This document shows, piece by piece, positions 1-8,364 of a stretch of 64,000 nt of DNA. Where the stretch lies: positions 1 to 64,000 of the IMG/VR virus record IMGVR_UViG_3300048924_000100; one strand, written 5' to 3'. The stretch's first letter is position 1; every line of letters starts with the position of its first letter. This DNA is from a virus. Under the pieces are notes generated by a model. It was not told where the DNA came from and searched no databases. It was given only the letters and a program-made list of their open reading frames with translations. Position numbers and translations under genes: made by a program.

Positions 1-1
1 G

Positions 2-235
2 AATCCTCAGGATCACGGTGGTCTTTACCATACCCTTACACCTGAACAATGGGTGCATGCTAACAGCGCACTGAACCTCTATCGGGATAGGCTGCTGAGC
101 ACCGACGTGATCAATGAAGACGAAAAGGGTGGCTACGCGCTGACCATCGCTCGTAAGAACTACGTAGAGCGAACCGGTAACCTGGTAGACCCGTTCTACA
201 AACCACCTACCCCTAACGGCTTTATCCAAGCCTAG
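2..235 (+). CDS. Hypothetical protein, 5' truncated by the window edge
   Basis: The reading frame is open from base 2 to the TAG at 233-235, so the 77 visible residues are the C-terminal part of a longer protein. A GTG at base 53 could be read as a start, but the frame stays open through the window edge and there is no good ribosome binding site before it. The visible part is hydrophilic and ends Pro-rich (PFYKPPTPNG). No family recognised. The next gene begins 9 bases after its stop. Confidence 0.7.
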   Translation, partial: NPQDHGGLYHTLTPEQWVHANSALNLYRDRLLSTDVINEDEKGGYALTIARKNYVERTGNLVDPFYKPPTPNGFIQA

Positions 236-244
236 GAGCAAGTC

Positions 245-565
245 ATGCTGAAAGAGAAAACAGAAGATGACGGGAAAACCGAAGCAGAAAAGGAGCGGCA
301 AAGGGAATTAAGGGAGTGGTTGGAGACAAGAAAGCCCCAAGACCTTCTGGGTATGCTTCAGGGGCTTTTTCTTTGCGCCCAGCAAGGCACCACGGTATTG
401 ACGTCAATGCATGTTAACGCTGAGACTGGGGGACGTGAAGACTATGACTTGGAGGTCGACGATTTCCACCTCATAGCACTCGAAATGCACGACCGTTTGG
501 TTGACGCACAAGAAGAAGTCTCAGAGTTGACCTACCAAGTAATAGAGCTCACTGAACGCGATTAA
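245..565 (+). CDS. Hypothetical small charged protein
   Basis: 106 residues. An AGGAG just before the ATG gives a suitable ribosome binding site. The first 30 residues are very rich in Lys, Glu and Arg and are likely a helix. A short hydrophobic stretch (LLGMLQGLFLCAQQG) follows, and the C-terminal third is acidic and probably helical or coiled. No family recognised. It follows the truncated gene with a 9-base gap and so probably shares its transcript. An early-type promoter lies directly after it. Confidence 0.75.
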   Translation: MLKEKTEDDGKTEAEKERQRELREWLETRKPQDLLGMLQGLFLCAQQGTTVLTSMHVNAETGGREDYDLEVDDFHLIALEMHDRLVDAQEEVSELTYQVIELTERD

Positions 566-582
566 GTTATAGCCCGTCTCAG

Positions 583-606
583 ATCTACATTACTAACTCG
601 CAATAT
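583..606 (+). promoter_or_regulatory. Early-type phage promoter (TACATTAC)
   Basis: TACATTAC at 586-593 in an AT-rich gap, 44 bases before the next ATG. It matches six other sites in this window and resembles the TATATTAC early element of phiKZ. The downstream TGATTAAC-like part shared by most other copies is weak here. Confidence 0.65.
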
Positions 607-637
607 AACGCAATACTTTTTAAGTAAGGGAATTGGT

Positions 638-1390
638 ATGAACTTTGTAACCAAACAAGAAGCTCGTCGTGTTAACGCAATCAAGCACAACCGTCCGCGT
701 GAACTTACCCATGCAGAGAAGATCCTGCTGGCTGGTGTTGAACTGTCGAAGAAAGGCAAGTACGACATCGAGGAACTCAAGACCCTCTGCACGCTGATGC
801 TCGAAACCACCGGCGGGGAACGTCTGGCAGACAAGCTGAAAGAGGCTGTGAACGACCCTGTGGCGATGCAGTCGCTTATCGAGGTCTATCCTCAGGTTGA
901 GTTCTACGAGGCCATCAACCTCGGCGTAGACGTTCTCAACCCGTTCGAACGTCTGCACTACGAAAACTGGTCTATGTCTGCGCTCGTAGGCATGGCCAAC
1001 GTCATCTCGTTGTTCCACCAAATGCTGCCAAGTCTGCCTCAGGGCGTAGAGACGTACATCTATACCCCGTGGACCAGCCTGCACGCTCTGAGAGCCGAAT
1101 GGGAAGGCGATAAGAAGCAAACCAAGTACCTGGGCCACGCGATACCTTCGCTGCATCAGAAGGCGCTTAAGGAGCTCATGTTGGAGCCACAGTGGAAGGG
1201 TAGCACGTTCGGTACTATCATCTCTGCCGGTCTGCTGCGTAACAAGGATCTGTGGCGTCGTGCTAAGAAGACTCCACCTGTTAGTGACTTCGATCTGGCT
1301 TTTTATGAAGACCGCAAGTTTTCGACTAACGGCTACATTCTCGTAGCTACCAACAAGAAGACAGCAACGAAACTGTACTTCTGCGTCTAA
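638..1390 (+). CDS. Hypothetical protein, 250 residues
   Basis: First gene after an early-type promoter, with an AAGGG ribosome binding site before the ATG. The N-terminal 75 residues are helical and basic. The middle has many aromatic residues (FYEAINLGVDVLNPFERLHYENW), broadly globular and soluble. There is no signal peptide, membrane segment or known motif. Codon use matches the neighbours (many C or T third bases). No function can be assigned; its place directly behind a putative early promoter suggests early expression. Confidence 0.75.
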   Translation: MNFVTKQEARRVNAIKHNRPRELTHAEKILLAGVELSKKGKYDIEELKTLCTLMLETTGGERLADKLKEAVNDPVAMQSLIEVYPQVEFYEAINLGVDVLNPFERLHYENWSMSALVGMANVISLFHQMLPSLPQGVETYIYTPWTSLHALRAEWEGDKKQTKYLGHAIPSLHQKALKELMLEPQWKGSTFGTIISAGLLRNKDLWRRAKKTPPVSDFDLAFYEDRKFSTNGYILVATNKKTATKLYFCV

Positions 1391-1411
1391 ATAAGGATAG
1401 GAGGTTCTCCC

Positions 1412-1669
1412 ATGATGAGCGAAGCTAAAAAGAACCATATTGCTCACATCGAAGGCATTTTGAGTCGTGGAGAGCCTGCTCTCGAAGTGAAGGGTAAAGT
1501 AAACCCTGCTTGGATAACCTGGTACCGTGCTAAACGCGGGGTATCGGGTAACGTTGCACTGAACAAGGGTAAACGACTAATACAGGAAGGCCTTGAACCT
1601 AAGGTCGTACAACCTCCTAAAGAACACAGGTCGCGTAACCCTTACGGTAAACTCACGTTAATGTTTTAA
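1412..1669 (+). CDS. Hypothetical small basic protein
   Basis: 85 residues, strongly basic, preceded by a GAGG ribosome binding site 7 bases upstream of the ATG. The middle (WITWYRAKRGVSG) and the Lys/Arg-rich C-terminus suggest possible nucleic-acid contact, which is only an inference from charge. It follows the 250-residue gene by 21 bases and is probably co-transcribed with it. No family recognised. Confidence 0.7.
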   Translation: MMSEAKKNHIAHIEGILSRGEPALEVKGKVNPAWITWYRAKRGVSGNVALNKGKRLIQEGLEPKVVQPPKEHRSRNPYGKLTLMF

Positions 1670-1696
1670 CCCCTCTATAACCAGGAGATGCACTGC

Positions 1697-2182
1697 ATGA
1701 AAGCAATTAAGCGTATTGGGTTTGGTTTGATCACTCTTATCGTGCTGTTGTTTGTTTTCGCTCCGCTGTTTGCGACGGCTAATACAAATGTCGACAGCCC
1801 GACGTACAACGTTAACGACAAGGAAAAGAAATACGTCTGTGACGCGTTCACTCGCAACACAGTCGATGCTAAAGGTAAGCTCACCGACAATAACCCCAAG
1901 TACACGAACACTACCGTACTTGAAGATCAAGATGGGTTTACTGTAAAGGCCGGTGCTGCTTTCAAAGAAAACCTGGTGCTCAGTAATGGGTTGCTAGGTG
2001 CCGGTGGCAACATGGGGTCTGATAGTCACACTATCCTCATGAAACGCTCTGACGTTCCAGGGGCATTGTACTTCATGATTTACACCTTCGTGAACGACAA
2101 AGATCCAAAGGCCCGTACTACGTCTGATGATTCACCGATCAAAGACCTCGTTGTTCTGGGGCAGTGCCAACGTAAGCAGTAA
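1697..2182 (+). CDS. Probable exported protein with signal peptide
   Basis: 161 residues. The start at 1697 is preferred over an in-frame ATG at 1688, because the AGGAG at 1683-1687 abuts 1688 but is correctly spaced for 1697. The N-terminus is a textbook signal peptide: MKAIKR, a long hydrophobic core, then FATANT as a likely signal peptidase I site near residue 30. There is no lipobox. The mature part is small, polar and has one Cys near each end, which could form a disulfide in the periplasm. Followed by a strong terminator. Function unknown. Confidence 0.75.
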   Translation: MKAIKRIGFGLITLIVLLFVFAPLFATANTNVDSPTYNVNDKEKKYVCDAFTRNTVDAKGKLTDNNPKYTNTTVLEDQDGFTVKAGAAFKENLVLSNGLLGAGGNMGSDSHTILMKRSDVPGALYFMIYTFVNDKDPKARTTSDDSPIKDLVVLGQCQRKQ

Positions 2183-2190
2183 CTTCCTGT

Positions 2191-2246
2191 ATAAGCCGCA
2201 GATGCCTTAGGGTGTCTGCGGCTTATGGTTGCTTACTTCTTTTTAT
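2191..2246 (+). terminator. Rho-independent terminator
   Basis: 12-base stem ATAAGCCGCAGA (2191-2202) with TCTGCGGCTTAT (2215-2226), then a T-rich run near 2237-2246. It ends the unit that starts at the promoter near 586. Confidence 0.85.
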
Positions 2247-2288
2247 TAACACTGCACCACCTATCTAATACACCGGTTTGAGGGATTA

Positions 2289-2759
2289 ATGATGTCAACA
2301 GCTGCAGCGCTGGTTATTCGCGAATTCCCAATGGAAGTCATCATGGCCGACACCATGGAGGACCTGTTGAGCCTGTTTCAACAACTTATTCGCTTTGAAG
2401 ACGCACTGGTTAACCTGGACATACACAAGGATCCTCTCGCTATGGCTCAGACCATGGACGAGATCTTGCTTATGGTTGATCGCTGTGTGTTGGCTTACAT
2501 CGACGAGGAACCTGTAGCCTTCATGATGATCGACAAAGGCGAACCTTACACGGTTGGCTCTCTGTTTGTGGCCGAGGAACACCGTAGCCAGGGTATCGGC
2601 GAAATGCTGGTCAACATGTTGCGTGAGTACCACCCGAATAACGAACTCACTGTGAACTGTCATAAAGGAAACACTCGCGCTTTGAGTTTCTACGAGCGTC
2701 TGGGCTTCGTGTTCACAGAAAGCGAATTGATCATGAAAGGTGTGCTTGCGGTAGATTGA
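2289..2759 (+). CDS. GNAT-family N-acetyltransferase
   Basis: 156 residues. The C-terminal half has the GNAT acetyl-CoA site: a beta strand, then RSQGIG at about residues 99-104 (the R/Q-x-x-G-x-G/A loop of motif A), then a helix, and near the end FYERLGF, the usual motif B signature. The protein should transfer an acetyl group from acetyl-CoA to an amine; the substrate is not predictable. The N-terminal 60 residues are helical. It has its own GAGGG ribosome binding site and stands between a terminator and the next early-type promoter. The start could also be the second ATG at 2292. Confidence 0.85.
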   Translation: MMSTAAALVIREFPMEVIMADTMEDLLSLFQQLIRFEDALVNLDIHKDPLAMAQTMDEILLMVDRCVLAYIDEEPVAFMMIDKGEPYTVGSLFVAEEHRSQGIGEMLVNMLREYHPNNELTVNCHKGNTRALSFYERLGFVFTESELIMKGVLAVD

Positions 2760-2776
2760 TTTACAGGGTTTTTCAC

Positions 2777-2800
2777 ATCTACATTATTAGAGTGATTAAC
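2777..2800 (+). promoter_or_regulatory. Early-type phage promoter (TACATTAT)
   Basis: TACATTAT at 2780-2787 followed by GTGATTAAC (2792-2800), 41 bases before the next ATG. It matches the extended consensus seen at six other places in the window. Confidence 0.75.
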
Positions 2801-2828
2801 ACCAACTGTTCTTAATGGGAGAACACTA

Positions 2829-4874
2829 ATGTCTTTGAAAACTTCTAACGTACCAGCAATGCCAACGCTTGCAATGTTGGGCGACAATGGCGGTGTTGTA
2901 ACGGTTAACCCTGAATGGTGTGATTGGTACGAACTCGTGTTCAACGTGCCTGCTGGTGAAGGTTACATCAAGGGCAAAGAGATCATGCACCAGATCGACG
3001 GCGCGTTCTCCGAGTTCTTCGTTCAGCGCAGCGAAGCAATGAAGAGCGCGATCCACGCAATGGTAGCCGACGACCCTAACAGTCCCGGCACCCGTTACCG
3101 TTCGATCGAAGAAGCCCGCAAGTCGTTCACCCTCATCGGCAAGCATGCGATGGACTACGACCACAAGGAAGAAGTGTTCACGTTCGACGGCTACTTCAGC
3201 GTTACGGACCTGGAAGCTATCCTCTTCATCCATCGTGCGGAAGAGCTGATCGGCAAAGCCAAGAAGCGCTTCGGTGATTTCCTCGGCACCGCTGGCAACA
3301 ACACCGAGAAACTGGACGTTAACCAGCTCATGCAGGTTATGCAACCGTCACTGGAACCAAAGGACGTAGACTCGCAGATCTTCGCTACTCCTGTAGCCGA
3401 ATCGTCAAATCGCGCGTACATGTTCCCTAAAGCTAAACCTTCAGCGTTTGCTGATCTTCCAAAGGAAGCCCATGACGGTTATGCGGATCGCGCGGTAGGT
3501 ATTACCGAGCAACGTATGTCCGCCCATCTGACTTCTCCGATGGCCGAGCAGTTCAACTCTGTTGTTGAAGCTCACGCTGCTCTGACTGAATCCGGCATAC
3601 TCAGCCAGAACCTCAGCCGGGCGGTCAATGGGTCTTTCCATATCGAAGGCTATTTCACTCCTAAAGATCTGGAAGCGATCCTGTACTTGTACCGCAACAA
3701 CGACCCAATGGTGTTCCCTAAACAGGATGCTAACGGTCTGCCTAAAGACAACAGTGCGGTTAAACCACTGTACCGTAAAAGCTTCATGGAACTCTTGGGG
3801 GTTACTGACACTTCCAGTTCCGATGAAGTTGCAGCTGCTCTCTGTACGGCGCGTATTGCGTTGACAGAGCACTACAAGAACCGCCCTAACCAGTCGATCG
3901 ATTACCTGGCCGGAGCGACGAGTACACGTAAAGTACCAACCGGTATGGAAATCGACCCAACTGCGCTGAGTCGCAACCTGGATGCTGAGACCGTTGGGCT
4001 AGGCAGGCTTTCTGGCACTCCTCGGTCGGTTTGGTGTTCTTTGAGTAGTCATCCGGCTCCGGAAGGTTTCGACCTTACCCCACCTGAAATGACTGACGGT
4101 GACGTGTTGCACCGCACTCACATTCTTAGTAACGATTGTGTGTTGCATATTGCGTATGACCGTAACGGTGATCAGGCTTTCTATCAGTGCACCAAGCAAG
4201 GTAACCTGGTTAAAGCTGCACGGGAACCGAAAGGAACTCGTGGTCGCACCTACATGACGACCGAGGAGAAGTTTGTTGATGGGATGGCAGGCCTACTGAG
4301 TGACGCTCTGGAAAATCCGGGCTCCGCTGCTAAAGCTCTTCGTCGCTCTACCGGTGATGATTTAAAGGGGAAGCTGACTGCGGAGATTGTTGGTGGCGGT
4401 CTGCGTCGTGGTGAATGGCCGGGTGAAGTTTCTGCCCGTACTGCAATCAATCGCACGACCATTGTGGGCGGAACTCGTATTCACTGCTTTGAGCCGGGTG
4501 ACGACGATTTCCCAATGCTGTCTGCGCTGCTCAAGAAGTTGGAAACCTTCGACGAGCAGTTTGTGGACCTCAAACTTGCATATATGCGGATCGCGGTAGC
4601 GGCTCCATGGGCTGAAGACGGCGTAACACGCTTCGAGAAGGGCGATGGCTTCTTTACTTTGGTGCTGGAGAAAACTACCGGAGCAGTGGTCGAGCTGTTC
4701 TCGCTTAAAGCCACCGAGTACGTAAACCAACCGGATCAGATCGTGGTGTTTGAACATGATCCTGAGACGGTCAATTACGACAGCATCAGTGCATTGTTCG
4801 AAGTGTTTAACAACATCACGCCTGAAGATGTTGCTGCCGCCAAAGAGAAGGCACTTAAGCTCCACGGCGAGTAA
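2829..4874 (+). CDS. Hypothetical 681-residue protein with an internal duplication
   Basis: Large soluble protein directly behind an early-type promoter. Two related segments are visible: FDGYFSVTDLEAILFIHR at about residues 117-134 and IEGYFTPKDLEAILYLYR at about 273-290, each preceded by a helical stretch and followed by a basic one. The protein therefore contains a duplicated domain. The C-terminal third is mixed alpha/beta with no known catalytic motif, signal peptide or membrane segment. A terminator follows closely, so it may be a single-gene unit. Size and an early promoter suggest a role soon after infection, which is inference. No family recognised. Confidence 0.8.
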   Translation: MSLKTSNVPAMPTLAMLGDNGGVVTVNPEWCDWYELVFNVPAGEGYIKGKEIMHQIDGAFSEFFVQRSEAMKSAIHAMVADDPNSPGTRYRSIEEARKSFTLIGKHAMDYDHKEEVFTFDGYFSVTDLEAILFIHRAEELIGKAKKRFGDFLGTAGNNTEKLDVNQLMQVMQPSLEPKDVDSQIFATPVAESSNRAYMFPKAKPSAFADLPKEAHDGYADRAVGITEQRMSAHLTSPMAEQFNSVVEAHAALTESGILSQNLSRAVNGSFHIEGYFTPKDLEAILYLYRNNDPMVFPKQDANGLPKDNSAVKPLYRKSFMELLGVTDTSSSDEVAAALCTARIALTEHYKNRPNQSIDYLAGATSTRKVPTGMEIDPTALSRNLDAETVGLGRLSGTPRSVWCSLSSHPAPEGFDLTPPEMTDGDVLHRTHILSNDCVLHIAYDRNGDQAFYQCTKQGNLVKAAREPKGTRGRTYMTTEEKFVDGMAGLLSDALENPGSAAKALRRSTGDDLKGKLTAEIVGGGLRRGEWPGEVSARTAINRTTIVGGTRIHCFEPGDDDFPMLSALLKKLETFDEQFVDLKLAYMRIAVAAPWAEDGVTRFEKGDGFFTLVLEKTTGAVVELFSLKATEYVNQPDQIVVFEHDPETVNYDSISALFEVFNNITPEDVAAAKEKALKLHGE

Positions 4875-4887
4875 CCCGTTATACCCT

Positions 4888-4910
4888 GGGGTAGTCTAAC
4901 TACCCCTTTC
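4888..4910 (+). terminator. Rho-independent terminator
   Basis: GGGGTAG (4888-4894), loop TCTAA, CTACCCC (4900-4906), then TTTC. Short T run, so it may be leaky. Confidence 0.7.
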
Positions 4911-4969
4911 ACCGCTGTACCCACTTACCAGAAACCATTCGGTCTTCTGAAACTATTGGAGTAGTAAAC

Positions 4970-5533
4970 ATGGCTAGTCTTTTTCGTACCCGTGAGTTGT
5001 TGGAATCTTTCCCTAGTCGCAGTGTGACTGTGGAGAGTGCCGCAATCGTTAACAGCAAGAACGATCTGTTGATTCGTTTTGTTATCGACTTCGGCGTTAA
5101 TGGTCGTCTTGCTCGTAATACCACGATCAAGATTGATCCAACTGATCTGTTGCTTTCTACCAAGGCGCTCAAAGCTTACGAGCACACCTTGTTTGAAATC
5201 ATCGGCATGTTCGAAGACATGCTGCATTGGGTGACCAAGTCCGATGCGGCTAACACCGCTGATCTGTTGAACCCATCACCTGAGAACATCTTCAATCGGG
5301 TGCTGTGCGAAGAGAAACCGTTAATGTTCCATGCTGTGCGTTTGCGTAAGCATATGGTTTTCTCCATGTTCGGTGAGAACCTGTACGACGCAGACATCCG
5401 GGTTGATTATAACCAGGAAGCCGGCATGCGCATGTTTACCGACAAGATCCATTCCTTGGTCGACTCTATTCGTGACCACCTCAACGCAATTGAAAAATTG
5501 CCAATGAACAAACTCTTGCAGGGAGCAAAATAA
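4970..5533 (+). CDS. Hypothetical protein, 187 residues
   Basis: Mixed alpha/beta soluble protein with a GGAG ribosome binding site before the ATG. A beta-rich N-terminal half (residues 15-60) is followed by a mainly helical second half. No known motif. Its stop overlaps the start of the next gene (TAATG), which implies translational coupling with the exported protein behind it. There is no clear early-type promoter in the gap after the preceding terminator. Confidence 0.75.
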   Translation: MASLFRTRELLESFPSRSVTVESAAIVNSKNDLLIRFVIDFGVNGRLARNTTIKIDPTDLLLSTKALKAYEHTLFEIIGMFEDMLHWVTKSDAANTADLLNPSPENIFNRVLCEEKPLMFHAVRLRKHMVFSMFGENLYDADIRVDYNQEAGMRMFTDKIHSLVDSIRDHLNAIEKLPMNKLLQGAK

Positions 5534-5997
5534 TGCGTAAGGTATTTTTGGGTCTGTTGTGCGTCGTTTCGTTCCACGCCTTTGCTGGCGAGATGCTGGA
5601 ATGTGAGAGCCGTGGTTACGCTGCTTCGGCAGATGACATGGACAAGATTGATCAGCAACCTCGTCATAGCGAGTTCCTGGTTGAGAAAGATAAGGTTATC
5701 CAGGTAGCCGTTGGTCGTGCGTTCTACGCGGCGGAACCAGAAGACTTTGGCTTCGAGAAGGATGTATTGACCTTCTACAACCGTCACGCTAACCAAGTGC
5801 TGTACATCTACAAGAGTAATGGCAAGACTGAGGTGGGGGTAAGCGCCCTTAACAAAGATTCGGATGATCTTTATCTGGACAAGGACGAGTTTACGCAATG
5901 TGGTTTTAACGAAAGCCGACGCGGTGTTGCTTTGAAGACATCGTTCACCATGCACAGCCGGAGAGTAGATCCTGCTCTCCCGGTGTTCACTTTTTGA
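5533..5997 (+). CDS. Probable exported protein with signal peptide
   Basis: 154 residues. MRK followed by a hydrophobic core and FHAFAGE gives a signal peptide with cleavage likely after Ala-18 (AFA-GE). The mature part holds two Cys (ECES near the start and TQCGF near the end), suggesting a periplasmic fold with a disulfide. The start overlaps the upstream stop by one base. This is the second exported protein of this arm; the two are not obviously homologous. Function unknown. Confidence 0.75.
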   Translation: MRKVFLGLLCVVSFHAFAGEMLECESRGYAASADDMDKIDQQPRHSEFLVEKDKVIQVAVGRAFYAAEPEDFGFEKDVLTFYNRHANQVLYIYKSNGKTEVGVSALNKDSDDLYLDKDEFTQCGFNESRRGVALKTSFTMHSRRVDPALPVFTF

Positions 5998-6007
5998 GGA
6001 GATTGCA

Positions 6008-6388
6008 ATGCCACTTTATTACCAAGGTGACTTAGACAAAGACCTGGCCTCTCTGGAAGGTCTTGACTACGTCGATGCTATCAAGAGTTTGTGCCAGCAG
6101 TTTGCATACGGTGCGATCCAACAGATAGTACTCGACCGTCAGGGGTACGACGAGTTTGCTAAACGTAACCTCCCGGCAATTCTGGCGTTTGCTGATAGCG
6201 TCGGGGTCAAAGAGTTCTGCCGGGTGGTCCAGATACTGTGGGCTGAGCAAGCCAAGCTCAACAACTATCCAATGATCGGTGCATTGGACTGTTCATGTGA
6301 TGGTCCTGGTCAGGCTGAACGGGAGCTGGCTGAAATAAGGAAGAAGCGGGGGCAGGGTTCTGTCCATACCTCTAACACCTTACACTGA
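6008..6388 (+). CDS. Hypothetical protein, 126 residues
   Basis: Soluble, mainly helical protein with a GAGGAG ribosome binding site. Two Cys lie close together (LDCSCDG, residues about 97-103), possibly a metal site but not a full motif. It lies 10 bases after the exported protein and 10 before the next gene, so it sits inside a multi-gene transcript. No family recognised. Confidence 0.7.
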   Translation: MPLYYQGDLDKDLASLEGLDYVDAIKSLCQQFAYGAIQQIVLDRQGYDEFAKRNLPAILAFADSVGVKEFCRVVQILWAEQAKLNNYPMIGALDCSCDGPGQAERELAEIRKKRGQGSVHTSNTLH

Positions 6389-6398
6389 GGAAAGAGCA

Positions 6399-6869
6399 AT
6401 GGGTAACGGTATTTTTCTGGGTACGTCGGTTATTAACGGGGTACCTACCCTCTTTCAGTACACAATGCAACCCAATGACCCGGTTGTTATTGTGGAACTG
6501 TACAACCCGTCCAAAGATGATCTGGTTCCTTCGGCGCCAGTGATTGATCGCGATCGGTTCAAACCGGGTACCTACGAGTCGCCACTTCGGCGGCATCTCA
6601 AGGATACCGGAGTTATCTCTGAGGGCTCAGTAGACAGCCTTGGACACGCGTACCTCAACCAAGCAATCGCTGAACAGGTTCAGAAATTGGGGCAGGAACA
6701 GTGGGCAGTAGTTCTTGCTGAGCACGGTGAACCCCTCCCGGAAAATTGGGACGTGATAGTTAAAAGCAATGTAACGATGTTTCTAGAAAGTCCGGATACA
6801 GCTCGTCGTCTTGTTGAGCGAGTATCGGAAGATGCTGTCGTAAAGATTATTGTTCCAGGCAAGGAGTAA
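6399..6869 (+). CDS. Hypothetical protein, 156 residues
   Basis: GAGGAAAG ribosome binding site. The N-terminus (MGNGIFLGTSVINGVPTLF) resembles that of the 82-residue protein at 29775 (MGDVFLGIATINGATFI), so the two may share a small N-terminal domain. The remainder is mixed alpha/beta with an acidic helical C-terminus. No known motif. Spaced 10 bases from the previous gene and 3 from the next. Confidence 0.7.
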   Translation: MGNGIFLGTSVINGVPTLFQYTMQPNDPVVIVELYNPSKDDLVPSAPVIDRDRFKPGTYESPLRRHLKDTGVISEGSVDSLGHAYLNQAIAEQVQKLGQEQWAVVLAEHGEPLPENWDVIVKSNVTMFLESPDTARRLVERVSEDAVVKIIVPGKE

Positions 6870-6872
6870 CCG

Positions 6873-7526
6873 ATGATCAGTCGGAATAAAGATTGGTTCG
6901 TCAAGTCCGGTTACTGGCGTAACGTTGCTCGTGTGTTGGAACGCATGGGCGGTACCTACGAGAACCAGATCGAAGTATCCGTGTCGCCTGTTAACTCGGA
7001 TGATCTGGGCTGGAGCACTATTGGTCAGGTGCGCATTCGTCGGCATGTGACCATTGATGCACGGGATGTGTTTTCCCACCACTTCCCGGATTATCTGGAA
7101 CGTGAGTTGGAAGAACGCTTTGGGAAAGGTATTGCTAATGCGCTTCTGCATGAAGATCTCCTAAAAGAGATCGACCCGTTCAAGCACAGGGTAATGGCCC
7201 GGCAGTGGGTATGGGGTGGTGGTATTCCCTTCGTACTCATTGCCCGGGAGCCTCACAAGTTCCCTGCGTTGATCCAGTTCTGGATTGACCACCCTGTTGA
7301 AGACAGGCAACAGGCTTTGTTCCTACCGCTCATCGAAGAACACGAAGAGCGGATGAAGCAACCTGTGTTGAACAACGTTCCTCGCGAATGGGTGGAGAGC
7401 TACTACCGCTGGATGAGCAACATGCAACCAGGCGATCCCACGACTGATGAGATCAGGCGGTTCCTGGAAAACAATCCGGTGGAGGTACTTGGGTTTCCAC
7501 CTATCGTCATTATTAAGGATGAATAA
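6873..7526 (+). CDS. Hypothetical protein, 217 residues
   Basis: Strong AAGGAG ribosome binding site. The protein is soluble and rich in Trp and Arg (for example RQWVWGGGIPF), with an acidic helical segment near residues 155-165. No known catalytic motif, membrane segment or signal peptide. It sits between an unrecognised gene and the HNH endonuclease gene, which begins 4 bases after its stop. No function assigned. Confidence 0.7.
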   Translation: MISRNKDWFVKSGYWRNVARVLERMGGTYENQIEVSVSPVNSDDLGWSTIGQVRIRRHVTIDARDVFSHHFPDYLERELEERFGKGIANALLHEDLLKEIDPFKHRVMARQWVWGGGIPFVLIAREPHKFPALIQFWIDHPVEDRQQALFLPLIEEHEERMKQPVLNNVPREWVESYYRWMSNMQPGDPTTDEIRRFLENNPVEVLGFPPIVIIKDE

Positions 7527-7530
7527 CTAA

Positions 7531-8364
7531 ATGGTCGAGGTTAACGAGCTGAACTACGCCAAAGACTTGTTAACCGCCCCCGATTTGGTGGTCTACAAGT
7601 TGCTAGGGTATCCGTCAAACGTTTTTATTCTTGAGAAGGCTTTAAAGGCCAGGTTGAAAAACGAACCTGGGTACGAAGTCTGGGTGCCCTTCCATTATTA
7701 CCGATATCTTCCCGCTAACGTCAAAGGGGACCGCGTGTTCCTGAAAACGGAGCAGGTGCTAGTTAGTAATCGGGGTAACGTAATCTCTTTGATCCGCAAC
7801 GGCCCGAGATTGGCCAGTAAATGGATTCAAGGTGGTTACTACACGTCCTCTTTTAAAGATCTGGATAAACAAGAGCGGTTCCTGATTCATAGAGCGCTAG
7901 CCTGCCTTTTTATTGCCAAACCCGATGAGTTCTTTAGGGAGTCGTATGCAAACCTTCAAGTTAACCACATTGATGGAGACAAGCTGAACATCGAGTTGAG
8001 TAATCTTGAATGGGTGACCTGCTCCGGCAATGTTGTCCACGCTCTGGAGACGGGCTTGACTGTAAAAAGGCTTGGTTTAAACCACCATGGGTCTAAGCCG
8101 GTAAAGGTCACTATCGGGCCAGGTATGTTCTATGGCCGTGAGTTTATTCTTATCGGGCAGAAAGAAATGAAAGACAATGGGTTTAACTATACTCCCGTTG
8201 GCTATTGCTGTTTGGGTAAATCTAAAACTTATCGCGGGTGCAAGTTCTCCTTTGCAACCGAAGCAGAAATTAGATATTTGTCGAGAGGGCTGCCGCCAGA
8301 AGTGATGGCAGCAATACCACCTTCCAGAAAGGAAAAGAAACGTGAATTGGCTCACTCACTCTAA
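7531..8364 (+). CDS. Free-standing HNH homing endonuclease
   Basis: 277 residues. The HNH core is at about residues 141-162: VNHIDGDKLN, with the invariant His146, followed by SNLEWVT with Asn158. This spacing is typical of phage HNH_3 (His-Asn-His with NUMOD-type) homing enzymes, which cut DNA with one metal ion. The N-terminal 130 residues may bind DNA, and the region after the HNH core has a short repeat-like DNA-binding look. It has a more AT-rich base composition than its neighbours, which suggests a mobile gene that arrived separately. It overlaps the next gene by 23 bases, so insertion did not disturb that gene. Confidence 0.85.
   Translation: MVEVNELNYAKDLLTAPDLVVYKLLGYPSNVFILEKALKARLKNEPGYEVWVPFHYYRYLPANVKGDRVFLKTEQVLVSNRGNVISLIRNGPRLASKWIQGGYYTSSFKDLDKQERFLIHRALACLFIAKPDEFFRESYANLQVNHIDGDKLNIELSNLEWVTCSGNVVHALETGLTVKRLGLNHHGSKPVKVTIGPGMFYGREFILIGQKEMKDNGFNYTPVGYCCLGKSKTYRGCKFSFATEAEIRYLSRGLPPEVMAAIPPSRKEKKRELAHSL

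Noticed and set aside
2263-2285. CCTATCTAATAC before the acetyltransferase gene
   Set aside because: Only a loose likeness to the early promoter; it lacks the core TATATTAC.
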